Shown here: piece after piece, positions 35,969 through 47,780 of the stretch
Layout of the letters: each line of letters opens with the position of its first letter
How positions within the stretch are numbered: position 1 is the stretch's first letter
DNA from: Lichtheimia corymbifera B2541
Lineage: Eukaryota > Mucoromycota > Mucoromycetes > Mucorales > Lichtheimiaceae
Length of the DNA: 64,000 bases
Assembly (NCBI GenBank): GCA_000697475.1
Contig: JNEU01001007.1
Coordinates: forward strand, 1 to 64,000
Reading direction: 5' to 3'
Notes under the pieces: generated by a model
The model's input: the letters and a program-made list of their open reading frames with translations, nothing else
Told to the model about the DNA's origin: nothing
Database searches by the model: none
Program-made: the position numbers and the translations under genes

Positions 35969-36745
35969 TTATCGTGCAATGGATATGGGTGTTGTGGATG
36001 AACTCGATCGGTGATGCCATCGTTTCCGTGGGAATGTGTCTATGCTATCATCGTCTTCTTCCCATGCCCAGTCATCATACATGTCGTCGTTTTCTTTCTG
36101 GTAGCGTTCTCGTAACTTATCAAGAGCTGCTGCCGGCATCTTGCCCTTGACATCCCAATCAAATGCAACGTTATCCGTACTTGTATCATCATCATATTCG
36201 TCGTCAACATCATCTTGGTAACCTCCGCCTTCCAGTCGCAGTCGTTCTTCAGCAGCTTGAATACGTTGTTGCTTTGATGAAATGGATGCTGCTGAACGTC
36301 CCCACGTTGCTGTGATGGAGAACCATGCAATAGCTTCTGCTGCAAACCCGGCACAGCCACCAATAATGGTACCACATAATACGGCTGCAAAGCAAAACAA
36401 TGCGACTGGGTAGATGACATGGATAAACGATACAAAGAGCTCCCAAGGTCGGACGATCAAGATACGCCACACCAATCCGAGTACGAAAAGCACGGGCCAT
36501 GTCATCCAAGATATTATCATGTACACCCCAATGCCTATGGCTCGAAACGTCATCCAAGCGAGTGATGCAGCTACGAATAATACTGCTGTTGTCTTTTCTC
36601 CAGTTGTGGTGGTGGTGGATGTCAACTCGTCTTCAGAAGCTGTTGTGTTGGATACGAGTGTTGCGTTGCTGTCGGTAGTGTCGTCAGCGTAACTGGAAAG
36701 AGCCAAAAGCAACAAAGATAGACCATGCCGTCGAATGTCGAGCAT
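35969..36745 (-). CDS. Predicted integral membrane protein
   Basis: Single-exon protein of 258 residues starting MLDIRRHGLSLLLLALSSYA, a probable signal sequence. A Thr-rich luminal or extracellular stretch with N-glycosylation sequons (SNATLVSNTT) follows. Two or three hydrophobic segments come next (AVLFVAASLAWMTFRAIGIG; ISWMTWPVLFVLGLVWRIL; PVALFCFAAVLCGTIIGGC), then a long charged cytosolic tail with acidic runs and WAWEEDDDS. An in-frame upstream ATG at 36832 would add a second hydrophobic stretch and is less likely. The family is not recognised. It is divergent from FYV7, with about 190 nt between start codons. Confidence 0.65.
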   Translation of the reverse strand: MLDIRRHGLSLLLLALSSYADDTTDSNATLVSNTTASEDELTSTTTTTGEKTTAVLFVAASLAWMTFRAIGIGVYMIISWMTWPVLFVLGLVWRILIVRPWELFVSFIHVIYPVALFCFAAVLCGTIIGGCAGFAAEAIAWFSITATWGRSAASISSKQQRIQAAEERLRLEGGGYQDDVDDEYDDDTSTDNVAFDWDVKGKMPAAALDKLRERYQKENDDMYDDWAWEEDDDSIDTFPRKRWHHRSSSSTTPISIAR

Positions 36746-36932
36746 TGTGAGTGGAAAAGCGAGCAAAAGGGAAAAGAGAGAAACGAGGGTGACAAAGTGA
36801 GTTTGGGAATGATTGGCATTCGTAGGTAGCACAATGCATGCCGCTATTAATGATCATTGAGTGAGTGACTTGTTACCTTTTACCACCACCAGACTCTTAC
36901 TCTCTCTTCCTTTTTCAACCTTCTCCCGATCG

Positions 36933-37688
36933 ATGCCGCCAAAACGTCCACTCAATCCACACGAACGCAAAGGTATCTCTTGCAGACCCCATAATTCTTC
37001 CCGTGAGTTAATACTCAATGCCTTCATTGCATAGTCAAGAAGCGAAAGAATGAGTTGATCCACAAAGCTCAGGTCAAGCGCAAATACCATAAGCAGATCG
37101 AGAAGGTGGACTTTGATCAAGACACACCCGACTATGTCAAAGAGGTAGATCTCGGATCGACCATGTTGAAATAAGCTGGGGCTAATAGGTTGAGTGATAT
37201 AGATCTTTGGGGAACGTACGATTGATGATGACGGGAATATTGTCGAATACACAAACGGTCAAAAGCCTGCTGCACCATCAAAAAAGGATCAAGAGGACCG
37301 AGTTTTCTATCTCGATGAAACAGACAGCGATGAAAGTGAAGATGAGGATAAGGAGAAAACAAAGAAAAAGAAGACTGAAAAGACGTAAGTGTAAAGGGAG
37401 AGAATCATGCATCATTCATTCATGTTGCTAATGTGTGTTTTACTTGTCAGACGTAAACCTAATCCTTTCAAGGCCCAAATACAGGAAAAAGAACAACGTC
37501 TCAAATCCATCCAAGATGAGCGGAAAAGGCGACAACGAGAACGCGATGACCGAGAGTATGAGAAAAGAAAATACTACAAACAACGAGAACGTGAACGGGG
37601 TCGTTTAATGTCCAAGACAAAGAAAGGCCAACCCAACATGGCAGCACAAGTCGATCATTTGCTTAGCAAGATTCAAAAGGGATTATAG
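36933..37688 (+). CDS. FYV7: rRNA-processing protein Fyv7 family (CCDC59/TAP26-like)
   Basis: Exon 1 is short (MPPKRPLNPHERK). It is followed by VKKRKNELIHKAQVKRKYHK...TPDYVKE, an acidic middle exon (IFGERTIDDDGNIVEYTNG...DETDSDESEDED), and a basic coiled-coil exon (RKPNPFKAQIQEKEQRLKSI...) ending AQVDHLLSKIQKGL. The KxNPF...E and C-terminal LLxKI motifs and the very basic composition match the Fyv7 family, small nucleolar proteins needed for 18S rRNA processing. All introns are GT-AG with matching phases. The length (about 180 residues) fits the family. Confidence 0.78.
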
Positions 37689-37749
37689 ATGTGAAAGTGG
37701 GAAAGGAAAGCTGGAATACATTATACTTGTACATATCCAATAAAAACAA

Positions 37750-40700
37750 CTATTGTCTAGGTGACATATGGGTAGTCTCATCATTATCATCATCATCATC
37801 ATCATCGTCGTCGTCATCGTCATCATCACTACTATTTGCGGATGATTTGCGGCTAGGACTACGACCCATGCTGGCATATCCGAATGGTAGCTTTTTAACT
37901 TCACGTTTGCCTTCAAAGTCACGACGACCATAGAATGATCCGACACGTGTAGGAACTGCAGGATTGATGGTATGGGCCCAGGTATACTGTCTTTGGAGCT
38001 GTTGATGCTGCATACGACGAGGGAGTCTTTGCGATGGCCATTCGATCGATCCTTCTTCCTCTGACACAGGTGATAGGGGTTGCTCTTCTCGTTGCTTGAT
38101 ATCCTCGGGTGGAGAAAATGGTAGTGGAATTTCATTGATCGCACGATAGTCTGCACAGTTGCTAAGATGCTATTATATTCAAAATGGTTAATAAATGAAC
38201 ATATCTTTTGTGAACTTGCTATGTATACCTCATTTTCTAAGCGGAAGAAATTCCACTGTAATCGTCGACATGCTTCCATCACAGCAGTGAGATAGCCGAG
38301 AATGTCACTGTGCAAGGTCAAACCCGCCGTATTTAAAGCCCATGCAAAACGCAAGGCTACATTAATAACGGCTGATACATAATAAATCTATAGTATCCAT
38401 CGTAAGCAACATGCCCCCTTATATACATAACATCCGGCACAGGCGACTTACAGGCACTGGAAATACCAAATCATCTCTAAGCAAAACATGCTTGCTTTGG
38501 GGTACTAGCAATCCCCAATCCATCTTGATATCCCATATCGAAGTATATGAGGAATTGACAATTGAGCAAAGAATCCACACGACATCCATACCAGGTGTGG
38601 CTAAATAGCGTATCAGTCAACATGTATAGTATAGACATGATGATAACTTACGTTTCATGCGACGAATGGCAGTGGCAAATGTAGCTGCAATAGAGGTTGT
38701 ATACTTGATCGCGTTAATAACATGGACACGTTCTCCAGAATCCTTATAACGGCGAATGCATTGAAGAAAACGCCACCAAGGAGGTAGAGCTGCCAGGAAG
38801 GGCGTTATCCACATATGGGTTACATAGCAATGCTCGTCTATGATAGCAAGATTTAAGCTTAAAACCCTCTGAAGAGATATCCATGTTCACATACCTAATC
38901 CTGTCCAATTACAGCTGTAAGCGCAGAAAAAGTACGTGATTGTCCAGAAGGTGTAGGCCAAGCTATTGAGTTCATCTGCGATGAAAAAGTCGGGGAATTC
39001 AACCGGGAACAAGTAACTCAAGATGATGCGACCCTAAAGAGAACCAAGCAGTGCTAGAATGAGCGATGTGATCATAGAGCATACCAAATTTCATCATCAC
39101 TTACCAAGGCAATAGCAAGCCATTTACGTGCTGAACGATAAAAGATGTTGAATGGGCAAAGGCAAATGCATAAAACAGCAACAAAGAAAATCATTGGGCA
39201 AGATTGTGAGGAAATAGCTGGCTCCAATAATTGAGAAAAGTCTGTATACATAGCCATTGACAACATCAGCAAAAATAAAGCGGGGAGCTATCAAATAGTA
39301 AGTGTGAATACCAGAGGATGATAATTTGAGTTTCCCAACACTTACTTCGGCAAATTGGTGGTAATCAAGATTGTTACTAGGATCCAATTCAAAGATGAAT
39401 TTGTAATTGATGCGACAACGTGTCCAAACCATCATGTTCACCGAGAAACCCAATGAAAAGAGAATAGGAAGCGAGAATGCGGCATAGATTTGCAAGTGAG
39501 TTGCCATGTGGGGTATGCGTTGGCTGGTTTCGGGATCCCAAGCTTATCATCTTTCATGTTAGCAAACACGCTCTTGCATTATTCAACAGTAAGCATCTTA
39601 CCCAAATACGCGGTATGAATGAGTAAAATAATGCATGCACCAAGGTAAAGGCCGACACGCCATGCGGCACTGGTATGGGGCTATACAGCATAATAGGGTA
39701 GTAGACTGATGAATAGGCTGCCGTTTTGCCGCAATTCGCATGAGACACAGGATACCATACCTCGGCTGTTTGGTAAATTTTGAGTGCCTGGATAGCCTTA
39801 CGACGATTACCATGTGCAAAAGTTCTCGTATATAATTCCTATGGACATGGCAGGCATGAGATTGGATGCAAAATCGAGAGACGGGGATTCTATTTTACCT
39901 CTGTTTTTTCAATCATCTGCTCAACGTCATTGCACGTTGACCAATGATGCTGTTTGACCTTTTTCATGTATACGGACCCGGCTTTCCAGCCAGCAGCCTA
40001 ATAAAGAATAACAGGGTGAGGATTGCGTATTATGATATTGCTGCATGCCAGTAACATACCCTATCAAACTTTTTGAGAATCTTTTGGAATGCTTGCATAT
40101 TCAAATCCTTTTGTTGTGACCAGTAAGTATGCAAGTACAATGTACATTGGCTTTTGTTATTCACCTTGAAAGACTGCAGATACTGCAAGCTGTGGTAAAA
40201 CTCGGTCATTGCCTTTTTCAAACGACCACGTGCAACCTATGTTTATCCTCAAGCACTTAGTGGTAGGGGAACAAGACCATCATCAACCTCTGTAGCTGTA
40301 CCTGATAGTCGAGTTGATGATGTTTTTTATCAAGGAAAGGTGACCAGGTGGTGTCATTGTCATGCAGGTTGTCGGGATGATGTTGTCGTAGCAATGGGCT
40401 TGTCTCACTCACGTTGGTTTCCTTTTTAGGTTGATTGCATTTGTTAAAGTTTGTTTGTTTTTGGCTCGGCCCTTTCCACTTTTTTCAACACTGACACACA
40501 CACGCACATACACACAGCCCCCATTGTATCTCTGTGTATGTAATTATAGATACCTCGTCATCTTTTAGCAGTTGACCATAGTCTGAAACTAGCTTCATCT
40601 GGATTTGCAACGCCGTAAATTTAGATCGTGCATCATGCTCACGTTCTAGTAGCAGTCAATGTATGAGCGGACACATGGTAGTTGACAGCGTCTGTGGTGA

Positions 40701-41149
40701 TGATGTACCATTGAAAAATTTGGAAACCTTATCCAATTGTTGATCCAGCAAGTCGAAAAACAATTTCTCTTGTGCTGTACCATGCGTCAGCAGGTTATAT
40801 AAAAAGCCAAGGTCATCTTGTGAAAGCTGTTCCTCTCTAGTGGATGCATTGGATAGTTGGGTACGCTCGCTTTCAATATCGCGTGCTACGACATCCGATA
40901 GCTGCGTTGGTGGTGAGTTGACGTATGATGTAGCAGAATCAGGTCTTGTTGCTATGCTGTTACGAAGGATGCTGTTTGTCTGTTGCTATGAAACGAGATC
41001 AATGTCGTTGCTAGAGACACAACATGCATGTGTATAGCCAGCCCTACCTTTTCAATGGTGTAAACAAGAGCCCTTAGGCTCTTGTAATCCATGTAAGCCT
41101 TTCGCCACTCTGGGATGCATTCCGCATCAAAGCGCTTCGTGAAAGGCAT
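37750..41149 (-). CDS. SPX-EXS phosphate exporter (SYG1/XPR1 family)
   Basis: The N-terminus MPFTKRFDAECIPEWRKAYMDYKSLRALV is a classic SPX domain start, the inositol-pyrophosphate sensor. The SPX helices continue over several exons. The C-terminal EXS domain is seen in exons such as CIRRYKDSGERVHVINAIKY and RCRINYKFIFELDPSNNLDY, with about eight hydrophobic segments before it. The protein ends in a soluble tail with a run of about 14 aspartates (near 37785-37830, encoded by tca/tcg-type repeats on the plus strand). The family exports inorganic phosphate across the plasma or Golgi membrane. One intron near 40500 contains a CA-rich microsatellite. Exon number is high and boundaries are not all resolved. 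Confidence 0.85.
37785..37830. repeat. Trinucleotide repeat encoding poly-Asp
   Basis: A plus-strand (atc/gtc)n tract encodes consecutive Asp on the minus strand near the C-terminus of the SYG1/XPR1-like protein. Mixed GAT and GAC codons suggest selection for acidity rather than pure slippage. Confidence 0.8.
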
Positions 41150-41511
41150 TCAAGGCAAGAATGAATGTAAAAAGAATGGGAAAAAGAGACACCGGATTGT
41201 AAAATTTCATGTCAGAAAATAGAAAAATGTTGCGCGGGGCATTGATCTAATTAGCCTCCTCCTGTCACTGCTGCCACTACCATACTATACACCCAGCCCA
41301 AATTCGAGAGAGAGGTTGCTGTGGCTCATTACATGCAGCTGGATATCATTTTTCAATAAGCGGTCAATTGGATGCGGAAAGAAAAAGGAGGTGTAGGTTC
41401 TATTATATACAGAGGAGCATGGTGATAGTAAGACTACATAGATACAGCATTGGTAAATCTTGGCTAGGAAAAGCTACAATGGGTATAGGGGTAGGAAGAG
41501 CGAGATGTCAT

Positions 41512-42230
41512 TCAAGGACATGAAGCAGCAGCATGGCGGGATTTGGATGGTAATATGAGAGCAATGTCGAAATCCAGGTGACACAAGAACGACTCCATTT
41601 CATCCATCTCAATATGCAAGTCCCATTGGAGAAATCGTAGAAACGCTAGTTCCATCCGCGTCATTTCTTTGGCAGACCACACATCACCTGTGGCACGCAC
41701 AAGTTGCCTTGTTGACAAATGATCATCCTCATAGTATTTGCTGGCAAGCAATACACTAGCTGCAAAGATACGATGGGCTGCTTGTGGTTCTGCCTTGTAT
41801 CCTAATGCCATTTTGCCGTCATGACAACAATGAGTCATTGGTGCATTGATATATACCCCACAAATGCAACTTACCAGCAGGTAACGCTTTGCGAAAGCGT
41901 TGTACGTATAAAAGTGCCATGACCAGCAACACGGGTTGTACCTTGCATTTCTCTGTTACGAGCTTTATAAATGGAAGCAAATCAGGCAAGTGAGATGCCC
42001 GTTTACGAGACGGAGGAGGTTTTTCGCCTGGTCTGGCATTTTCCTCAGGGAGACGTTCATAAAAGATGGCATCGAATGATGAAGAAGCAAAATCTAAGGC
42101 AAGGCACAAGGTGTGTGGTGAGCTACTACCCAATGAGAATCATGGATGTCACCCTAAACCGTTCCTCTCCGCACCACAACCCACGCATATATCCCGCTAC
42201 TACACACGTACCTAAAAATCCTGGGGGCAT
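41512..42230 (-). CDS. PCL/Pho80-type cyclin
   Basis: Exon 1 is only 19 nt (MPPGFL, 42230-42212), spliced by gtacgtg...gccttag to DFASSSFDAIFYERLPEEN. The cyclin box follows: LLPFIKLVTEKCKVQPVLLVMALLYVQRF, then after another intron HRIFAASVLLASKYYEDDHLSTRQL and LELAFLRFLQWDL-like sequence (MELAFLRFLQWDLHIEMDEM). The KYYED and FLxxLxWDL motifs are typical of Pho85-cyclin (PCL) family members, which direct Pho85/CDK5-like kinases in phosphate, polarity and cell-cycle control. Total about 190 residues, a minimal cyclin. It neighbours the SPX-EXS phosphate exporter in the same orientation; a functional link is possible but is only positional. The tiny first exon is the least certain part. Confidence 0.75.
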
Positions 42231-43464
42231 TCCCCTGGAAGTTGATGTTGTGGATGACGCTGGGCCAAGTAACATTGGGTTGCTATGTGACCGCAGGGGG
42301 CTATTTTCGCCAAAGAGAAAGAGAAAAAGAAAAAAAAGAAAAAGAAAAAAGAAGAGGCAGGCGTGAAACGCTTTTTGGGTTTTATAGGCTCAACAATGAG
42401 TAATCGCCGACATAGACCCTTTCCTCTTATGCAATCTTGTATTTTCGATAAGGAGACAAAAAATATCAAAAGTGATGCTATCATGTGCTGTGCCGTAAAC
42501 ATATCGCCACCATGCATAAGCTCTACCGATATCGTTATCATCCATGTAAGCCTTCCTTGGAATTTTGGCTACCGCTTTCTTTCCCACGTCATTTGTCACG
42601 TTGTTTATTCTTCTTGTCAGCTTTATCCACTCACCAAACATCGTCATTCAATTCATACTCACATTGTGCAACCCCAGATGATTGTCGTCATTGAGGAGCC
42701 TGGTGCGTCGTTCCTGAACGGGGTCTTGAGACGGGTGATGGTAGTGGTGATGTAGCACATGGCTCTTACTAACCATCGTGCTCGGTGCTCTGTCACACCA
42801 TGAGTCGTAAAGCATTTGAGCGCCCGTGCTGATAAATGTCGCATGCTGCATGCTTATTACAACTTTTCCACCCAATCCATTTCACGCTCTTCATGATCTG
42901 CTACATGAATAAGGATAGATCATTTATTATACATACACTTATGATTGGTAAAACTTTCTTTATAGCCTTGGATACATCACCTTTTGCATCTACAACAATC
43001 CCCAACAGTGATTATAGTGTGGCTGCATATGAAAGGTTTCTCCGACAACCTGCTTCGACCCATTCTTCATCTTATTCAAAAGACTTTTTCATCTTTGAAT
43101 CCATCTTGCCAAAAGGGGATTGCCGTCTGTAACTTGTGACAGTGTGTATGCTATATGCATTGCATCCCTATCGGTCACAGCTATAGCCATACTCAAATAG
43201 TAGGGGAGGGGAAAGAATCGATTGTCGTTCTTTTGGTATCGATGGTCTTTTTATTACTCCATCCACGTTGGCATGGAAACCTGTAAAGAGCCCCTGATCA
43301 TCCCAATCACTCAATTTGTCGTCATTCACGTATTCTCTTAATATGATTTTCATGAGTGTATTGAAGAAAGAATATACAGTGCAATGGGTAATAAAGATAT
43401 GATGAGATGGGGAGGATGTAATAGGGTCAAAAGCTGGATACTGTTGTCATGCTGTTGAAAGTGT
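42231..43464. other. Intergenic, no gene seen
   Basis: An A/G-rich tract (aaagagaaagagaaaaagaaaa) at about 42310-42355 lies upstream of the cyclin start. Several short ORFs without family motifs overlap each other. The 3' flank of COQ7 ends the interval. Confidence 0.55.
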
Positions 43465-44211
43465 CTATACGCGCTCGGCGACATAAATAGCAGCCTTACA
43501 GCCTTGCATGATGACTGATTTGAGTACGCCATGGAAGGGAGCTTGGTGAGCATCATGTTCGATAGCAATATCATGGTGTTCCAATTCCTCATCTCTAAAC
43601 TGGGCCACTGTCTATAAACATATATAATTGAGTGATTAGCAAGAGAAGAGCATAATGAGTTCTTTTGTTACCTTGCCGAGTTCTTCCAAGTCAGGATTGG
43701 CGTCTATCATCTTGACAATGGTACGCAGCTGATCATCATAGTGGTTTCCAATAACGGTCTCGACAGCTTCTGTGCACGCCATGGCTGCTTCTTTGCCCAT
43801 CAATGCTGTACCAGCGCCAACTGCGAATCCTGCCACTTCCCACAATGGACGTAATAGACTTGGACGTACACGCATATCACCCACAAGCTGGTCAAAACGC
43901 TCCAAATGATGCTTTTCTTGGTCCCACATTTCTTGCAAGATAGGACGTAGCTTCTTGTCGCGTCCCAATACAGCCATTTGTCCCATGTAAATATAATAGG
44001 CACCCACTTCGCCAGACTGGTCGACACGAATCATTGGATCCAATACCTCCTTTTCTTTAGGTGTCAAGGGTCCCAGTCGTCGTTGCTGTTGTTGTTGTTG
44101 TTCACCTTGTTGGCCTTGTGTTGCACCTGTTTGTCCGGCACCATTGGTAGCTGTTGCCATGGCACGTGTCAATGTAGGGCGTAGTGAAGTAATGCGTCGA
44201 CTAGCAAGCAT
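43465..44211 (-). CDS. COQ7: 5-demethoxyubiquinone hydroxylase Coq7
   Basis: This mitochondrial di-iron hydroxylase acts at the penultimate step of ubiquinone synthesis. The start MLASRRITSLRPTLTRAMATA is a basic, amphipathic mitochondrial presequence, followed by a Gln-rich linker. The catalytic region shows all ligand motifs: Glu in DQSGEVGAYYIYMGQ, ExxH in WDQEKHHLERF, the Glu in ACTEAVETVIGNHY, and ExxH in FRDEELEHHDIAIEH after the single 3' intron. The C-terminus CKAAIYVAERV is the usual membrane-facing end. Length (about 225 residues) fits. Start codons of COQ7 and CFAP20 are 157 nt apart, so they share a bidirectional promoter. Confidence 0.93.
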
Positions 44212-44368
44212 CTTTGACAATGCGCGGAAATGCGGAGAGAAGGTATGGAGAGTGAAAGAGCGTGGTGGTAGTGGTGGCAGTTCATTATCGGCAGATAAAC
44301 ACAAAATCAGCTGTTTGGATTCTTTGTCCTCCTCCTCACTCCACCCTATTTACCCGCAGGAACTTGAC
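44212..44368. promoter_or_regulatory. Bidirectional promoter of COQ7 and the CFAP20-like gene
   Basis: Only 157 nt separate the two divergent start codons. Pyrimidine-rich tracts lie on the coding strand of each gene. No clear TATA element is seen on either side. Confidence 0.6.
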
Positions 44369-45255
44369 ATGTTCAAAAACACCTTTCAGGCATGCGTCAC
44401 TCATTGAACAACCAGGCCACCAGAACTGCGTTCTCATGAATATAAATAGTCTGGTTTCCTTTCCATCTTATACAGCATTGGGCAAGTATTCACTCTCCAT
44501 GGACACACGACGATCGCCTTTGACTGACACACGTCTTTCAGTACTGAGCCGTTACAGCTATGGCATCAACAACTCCCTATATCCGACAATGACAATGACG
44601 ACAACGACAACAACAAACAACCTATAGCACATATCGATTTCGTAGAGGACGATCTTATCAGCTCCAAAGTGATCGAATTACTCTCTCCCAATCTTGCAGA
44701 GACATACATCACGTGTCCCTCCATCCCAGATCGCACACTTGGTATCAAGCTTCCATTCATTGTTCTCTTGGCAAAGAACCTCGGCAAATACTTTTCTTTT
44801 GAAGTTCAAGTACTGGATGATAAGGGGATTACTCGGCGATTTCGTGCATCCAATTACCAGGTCAGGTATTGAGAAAGCGTGTGTGTGTGTGTGTGTGTGT
44901 GTGTGGTTATGATTCAAGGCCCACATTGACAGGTAATCTTATAGATGGTAACACGGGTCAAACCTTACATCACGACCATGCCTATGCGCCTTGATCCAGG
45001 GTGGAATCAAATTGTCTTTGACTTGGCGGATTATGTGAAGCGTGCATATGGCACCAATTATGTCGAGACAACTCGTGTCACCATTCACGCCAACTGCCGG
45101 TTACGTCGCATCTACTTTACTGATAGGCTTTATGCCGAAGAAGAATTACCAGCAGAATTCAAGCTGTTTTTACCGGTAAGCATCGAAATGATATTATTGC
45201 TATCCGCATTTCTTTTTCTCATGCCATCCATCTGTAGATTCAAAGAGCGGCATAA
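44369..45255 (+). CDS. CFAP20/BUG22-like cilia- and flagella-associated protein
   Basis: Five exons encode [35 protein letters not shown]..., the conserved core ([80 protein letters not shown]) and IQRAA-stop. Agreement with metazoan CFAP20 (GTL3/BUG22) is very high. Introns 1 (44390-44449) and 2 (44482-44541) both start GC instead of GT, with strong gcaagt/gcatgc donors and AG ends. The reading frame and the known protein sequence only fit these GC-AG junctions. Intron 3 (44861-44944) carries a GT microsatellite. The family works in axonemes, but the protein is conserved in some lineages without cilia. An aspartate/asparagine-rich insert replaces part of the usual basic segment after exon 3's start. 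Confidence 0.92.
44881..44904. repeat. (GT)n microsatellite within intron 3 of the CFAP20-like gene
   Basis: About 12 GT units lie between donor (44861) and acceptor (44944). The tract may vary in length between strains without affecting coding sequence. Confidence 0.9.
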
Positions 45256-45455
45256 ACACGTTCCATACATACCACCAGCAATCACAAGACATGTAAACTA
45301 GAAAAGGATGGGTACTGTACGATAGAATGGGTTGAATGAAATATTAACACTTATATAAAAACGAATAACTTGAGAACAATGAGCAAATGAAGAAGGATGA
45401 AGGAGGAGATAAGAGGGAAATGGTATTCTTTGTATGAACAAGCACCTTAAACCAG

Positions 45456-46525
45456 TTATGGTGCAAGCTCAGATAGAACAACGACTTCTTGATGTTGCTT
45501 GATTTCAAGCTTCATGGGCTTTTCAGCAGAAGAAAGTTGCGATGCCTTGACAGTGCATTGCATTTCTGAAGGATGCATGGCCACTATAATATGTCCAGTG
45601 ATGATTAGCAACCGCCATGATACACATATAGTGGTTAAAGTAATGACTTACCCCAATGTACACCAACAACGACGAGCGAACCAGTCTACAATACCATACC
45701 CATTGTCAGTATTATGAATCAATGCGAAAGAAGAGAGAAAAGACACTTACAATCGAAATGACACTCGTTTCCAACAGACCACGTGTCTGACCATCCAATC
45801 CAATGAGAAGACAATAATTGACAGCGGAGGCGAGCAATGCCATGGTGGTGGCTACAATACTGCGTTGGGCAATGATACGAAGCGACACAGCTTGATGGGC
45901 AGTTTGTTGAGCAACGCTTGGATAAAAGGCGTATTTAACAAAGAATCCCGTGTACAATAGTGAAAGTAGGATATCATAAGCCAACGTAGTGACTGAAGCT
46001 GGTAGTTGGAAGCCGATGGTACAATGATATGGATACGAGTCGGCAACCATTTGAATACGATACACGATCTGCAACACAAACAGGGCAAGATAGGGCACTA
46101 AGAGACCCAAATGGATCAAGTACATGGGTGTTCGTAGACGACTGGTTTTGGGTACTGAGATGATATAGATCTGCATCATATATTATAAGTATTTGCTTCC
46201 GCCTCCGCTTATGCATCCTTTAGCTTTTTTTTACCTTTTCGATGAAATACAAATACAGCACAATCTTGACGATGGTATAAACAATGATGCAATTGAATAT
46301 GCTAACACCACAAGAGATGTAGTTGCCATTGTTGGTGCTGTTGGCCATGCATGTAATGATATCAAAAATCCACATGGTTGTGTAGAGTGTCAACAAGAGT
46401 CCTCGGATATAATAAAGGGGTCGCTCGATGCTGGCAATTTTACGTCCAAAGAGGAGCGATACGATGGTCACGCAAATGACACTGATCACCTCGGCAACGA
46501 TTTCATACGCGTCAGGCGTGTACAT
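45456..46525 (-). CDS. Seven-transmembrane protein of unknown function (GPCR-like topology)
   Basis: Exon 1 starts MYTPDAYEIVAEVISVICVT and includes three hydrophobic helices. Exon 2 (IYIISVPKTSRLRTPMYLIH...) adds three or four more, including LLVPYLALFVLQIVY and LPASVTTLAYDILLSLLYTG. Short exons TGSLVVVGVHW and VAMHPSEMQCTVKASQLSS... finish the protein with a soluble tail. Seven hydrophobic segments can be counted. No DRY, NPxxY or other receptor motif is evident, so the GPCR likeness rests on topology alone. Length is about 290 residues. Confidence 0.7.
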
Positions 46526-47780
46526 TTTTAGTGGTGGTGGTGGTAGGTTGGGCTGTGTGTGTAATGATGCAAATATTGATGGCTGTTTTCAATATACAAT
46601 TGGTTGGGTCGTTCGTTTACTGCAGGTACATATATCACGAATCTCGCTGGTTTTGTTGAGCAGTTCTTTTTTGACTCGCAAGAAAGAAAAAAGGAGATCC
46701 AAAAGATTTTATATGAAGCGCAGTAAAAAGGTGATGAAAGAAGGCGTGTATGTGTATAAGGGCGTATGTACAATAAGGCAAAGAAGAAGAAAAAGAAAAA
46801 GAAAAAAGAGACGCGTTTGGGGGCGGACAGGTTCTGGGTTATGGGATCCTCTCGCTTTTGCAACCCATATGGTAGATGAGAGCTGTGTGTTACAAGGTCA
46901 CCGCTTCGACAAAAAAGAGAGGGATCATCCTTTTCGTCTCCGACTGTGTACCTGCAAAAAAATCTTCTCATGTGTACTCATCCTCACGAGGTATTCGGTT
47001 CATTACTTACATCTACGTATCGTGGAGCTAGACATCAACAATAATCAAACATCATACCACAGGCACACAAAAGGGAGCTTCTTTGTATTGCTTTTCGAGT
47101 ACAAAGGGGTTCGATCAGGCTGCGGTGTAGCGTGATACAGGTTGCGTGAAATCACAAATACAAATACCACCAGTACACAGACACACGCGGCCCATTCCTT
47201 TGGCAGGGTTGACCCGAGTTCTCGTTTCTCCTCGTCCTCCTCTTCCGTCAGGAAAAATTGTGCTGTGGTTGGGCAACTTTCATTTTATTTGCTGATGTGC
47301 CAAACCCAAAAAAGAAGTACGCTTTGACGATCGCTCGTGAAAAAGCAGCGTTTGTCGTGCTTGTAACTTTTCCAAAGCCACGTTCAATGGCATATCCTTT
47401 GTTACAACATTGGATGCATTAGTATAGTATGCACAGGAAAGGATAGGTTCAAGCAGTAATATATGATCAATCTGCCAATCTCTCCATTTTTGCCTCATCG
47501 GTTAAACTAACGACGACTACAGCCAAATGATTGAAACAATAAACGTACATCTTTATTGGAACTCCCCTTCTTATTTTTACACTGGATCTTCCGTAATGTT
47601 TGGATCATGATATTATAGATGATGAACAGCAGATGGCGATGATAAAACAAGGAGTACTATTATTTATCAAGGGACGTCAAGCCAATTATGGTAGTGTTAT
47701 ATAGGATTGTCAATTATTGCCTATTATGTGGAATTGGATATATGAAAAGTAGGGGAATGTTTTGGCAAAGGCGTTCTCCT
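46526..47780. other. Intergenic, no gene seen
   Basis: A purine-rich tract (aagaagaagaaaaagaaaaagaaaaaagag) near 46780-46810 accounts for the long basic plus-strand ORF at 46428-47135. No motif or splice-consistent coding was found. The right end is the 3' flank of TSC10. Confidence 0.55.

Noticed and set aside
44541..44580. GT-AG alternative for intron 2 of the CFAP20-like gene
   Set aside because: Using the GT at 44486 puts the next exon out of frame and loses the conserved SIG-xEPLQLW junction; the GC donor at 44482 fits exactly.
46428..47135. Long basic plus-strand ORF in the gap before TSC10
   Set aside because: It runs through purine-rich low-complexity DNA and partly opposite the first exon of the seven-helix protein; no motif or splice structure supports it.
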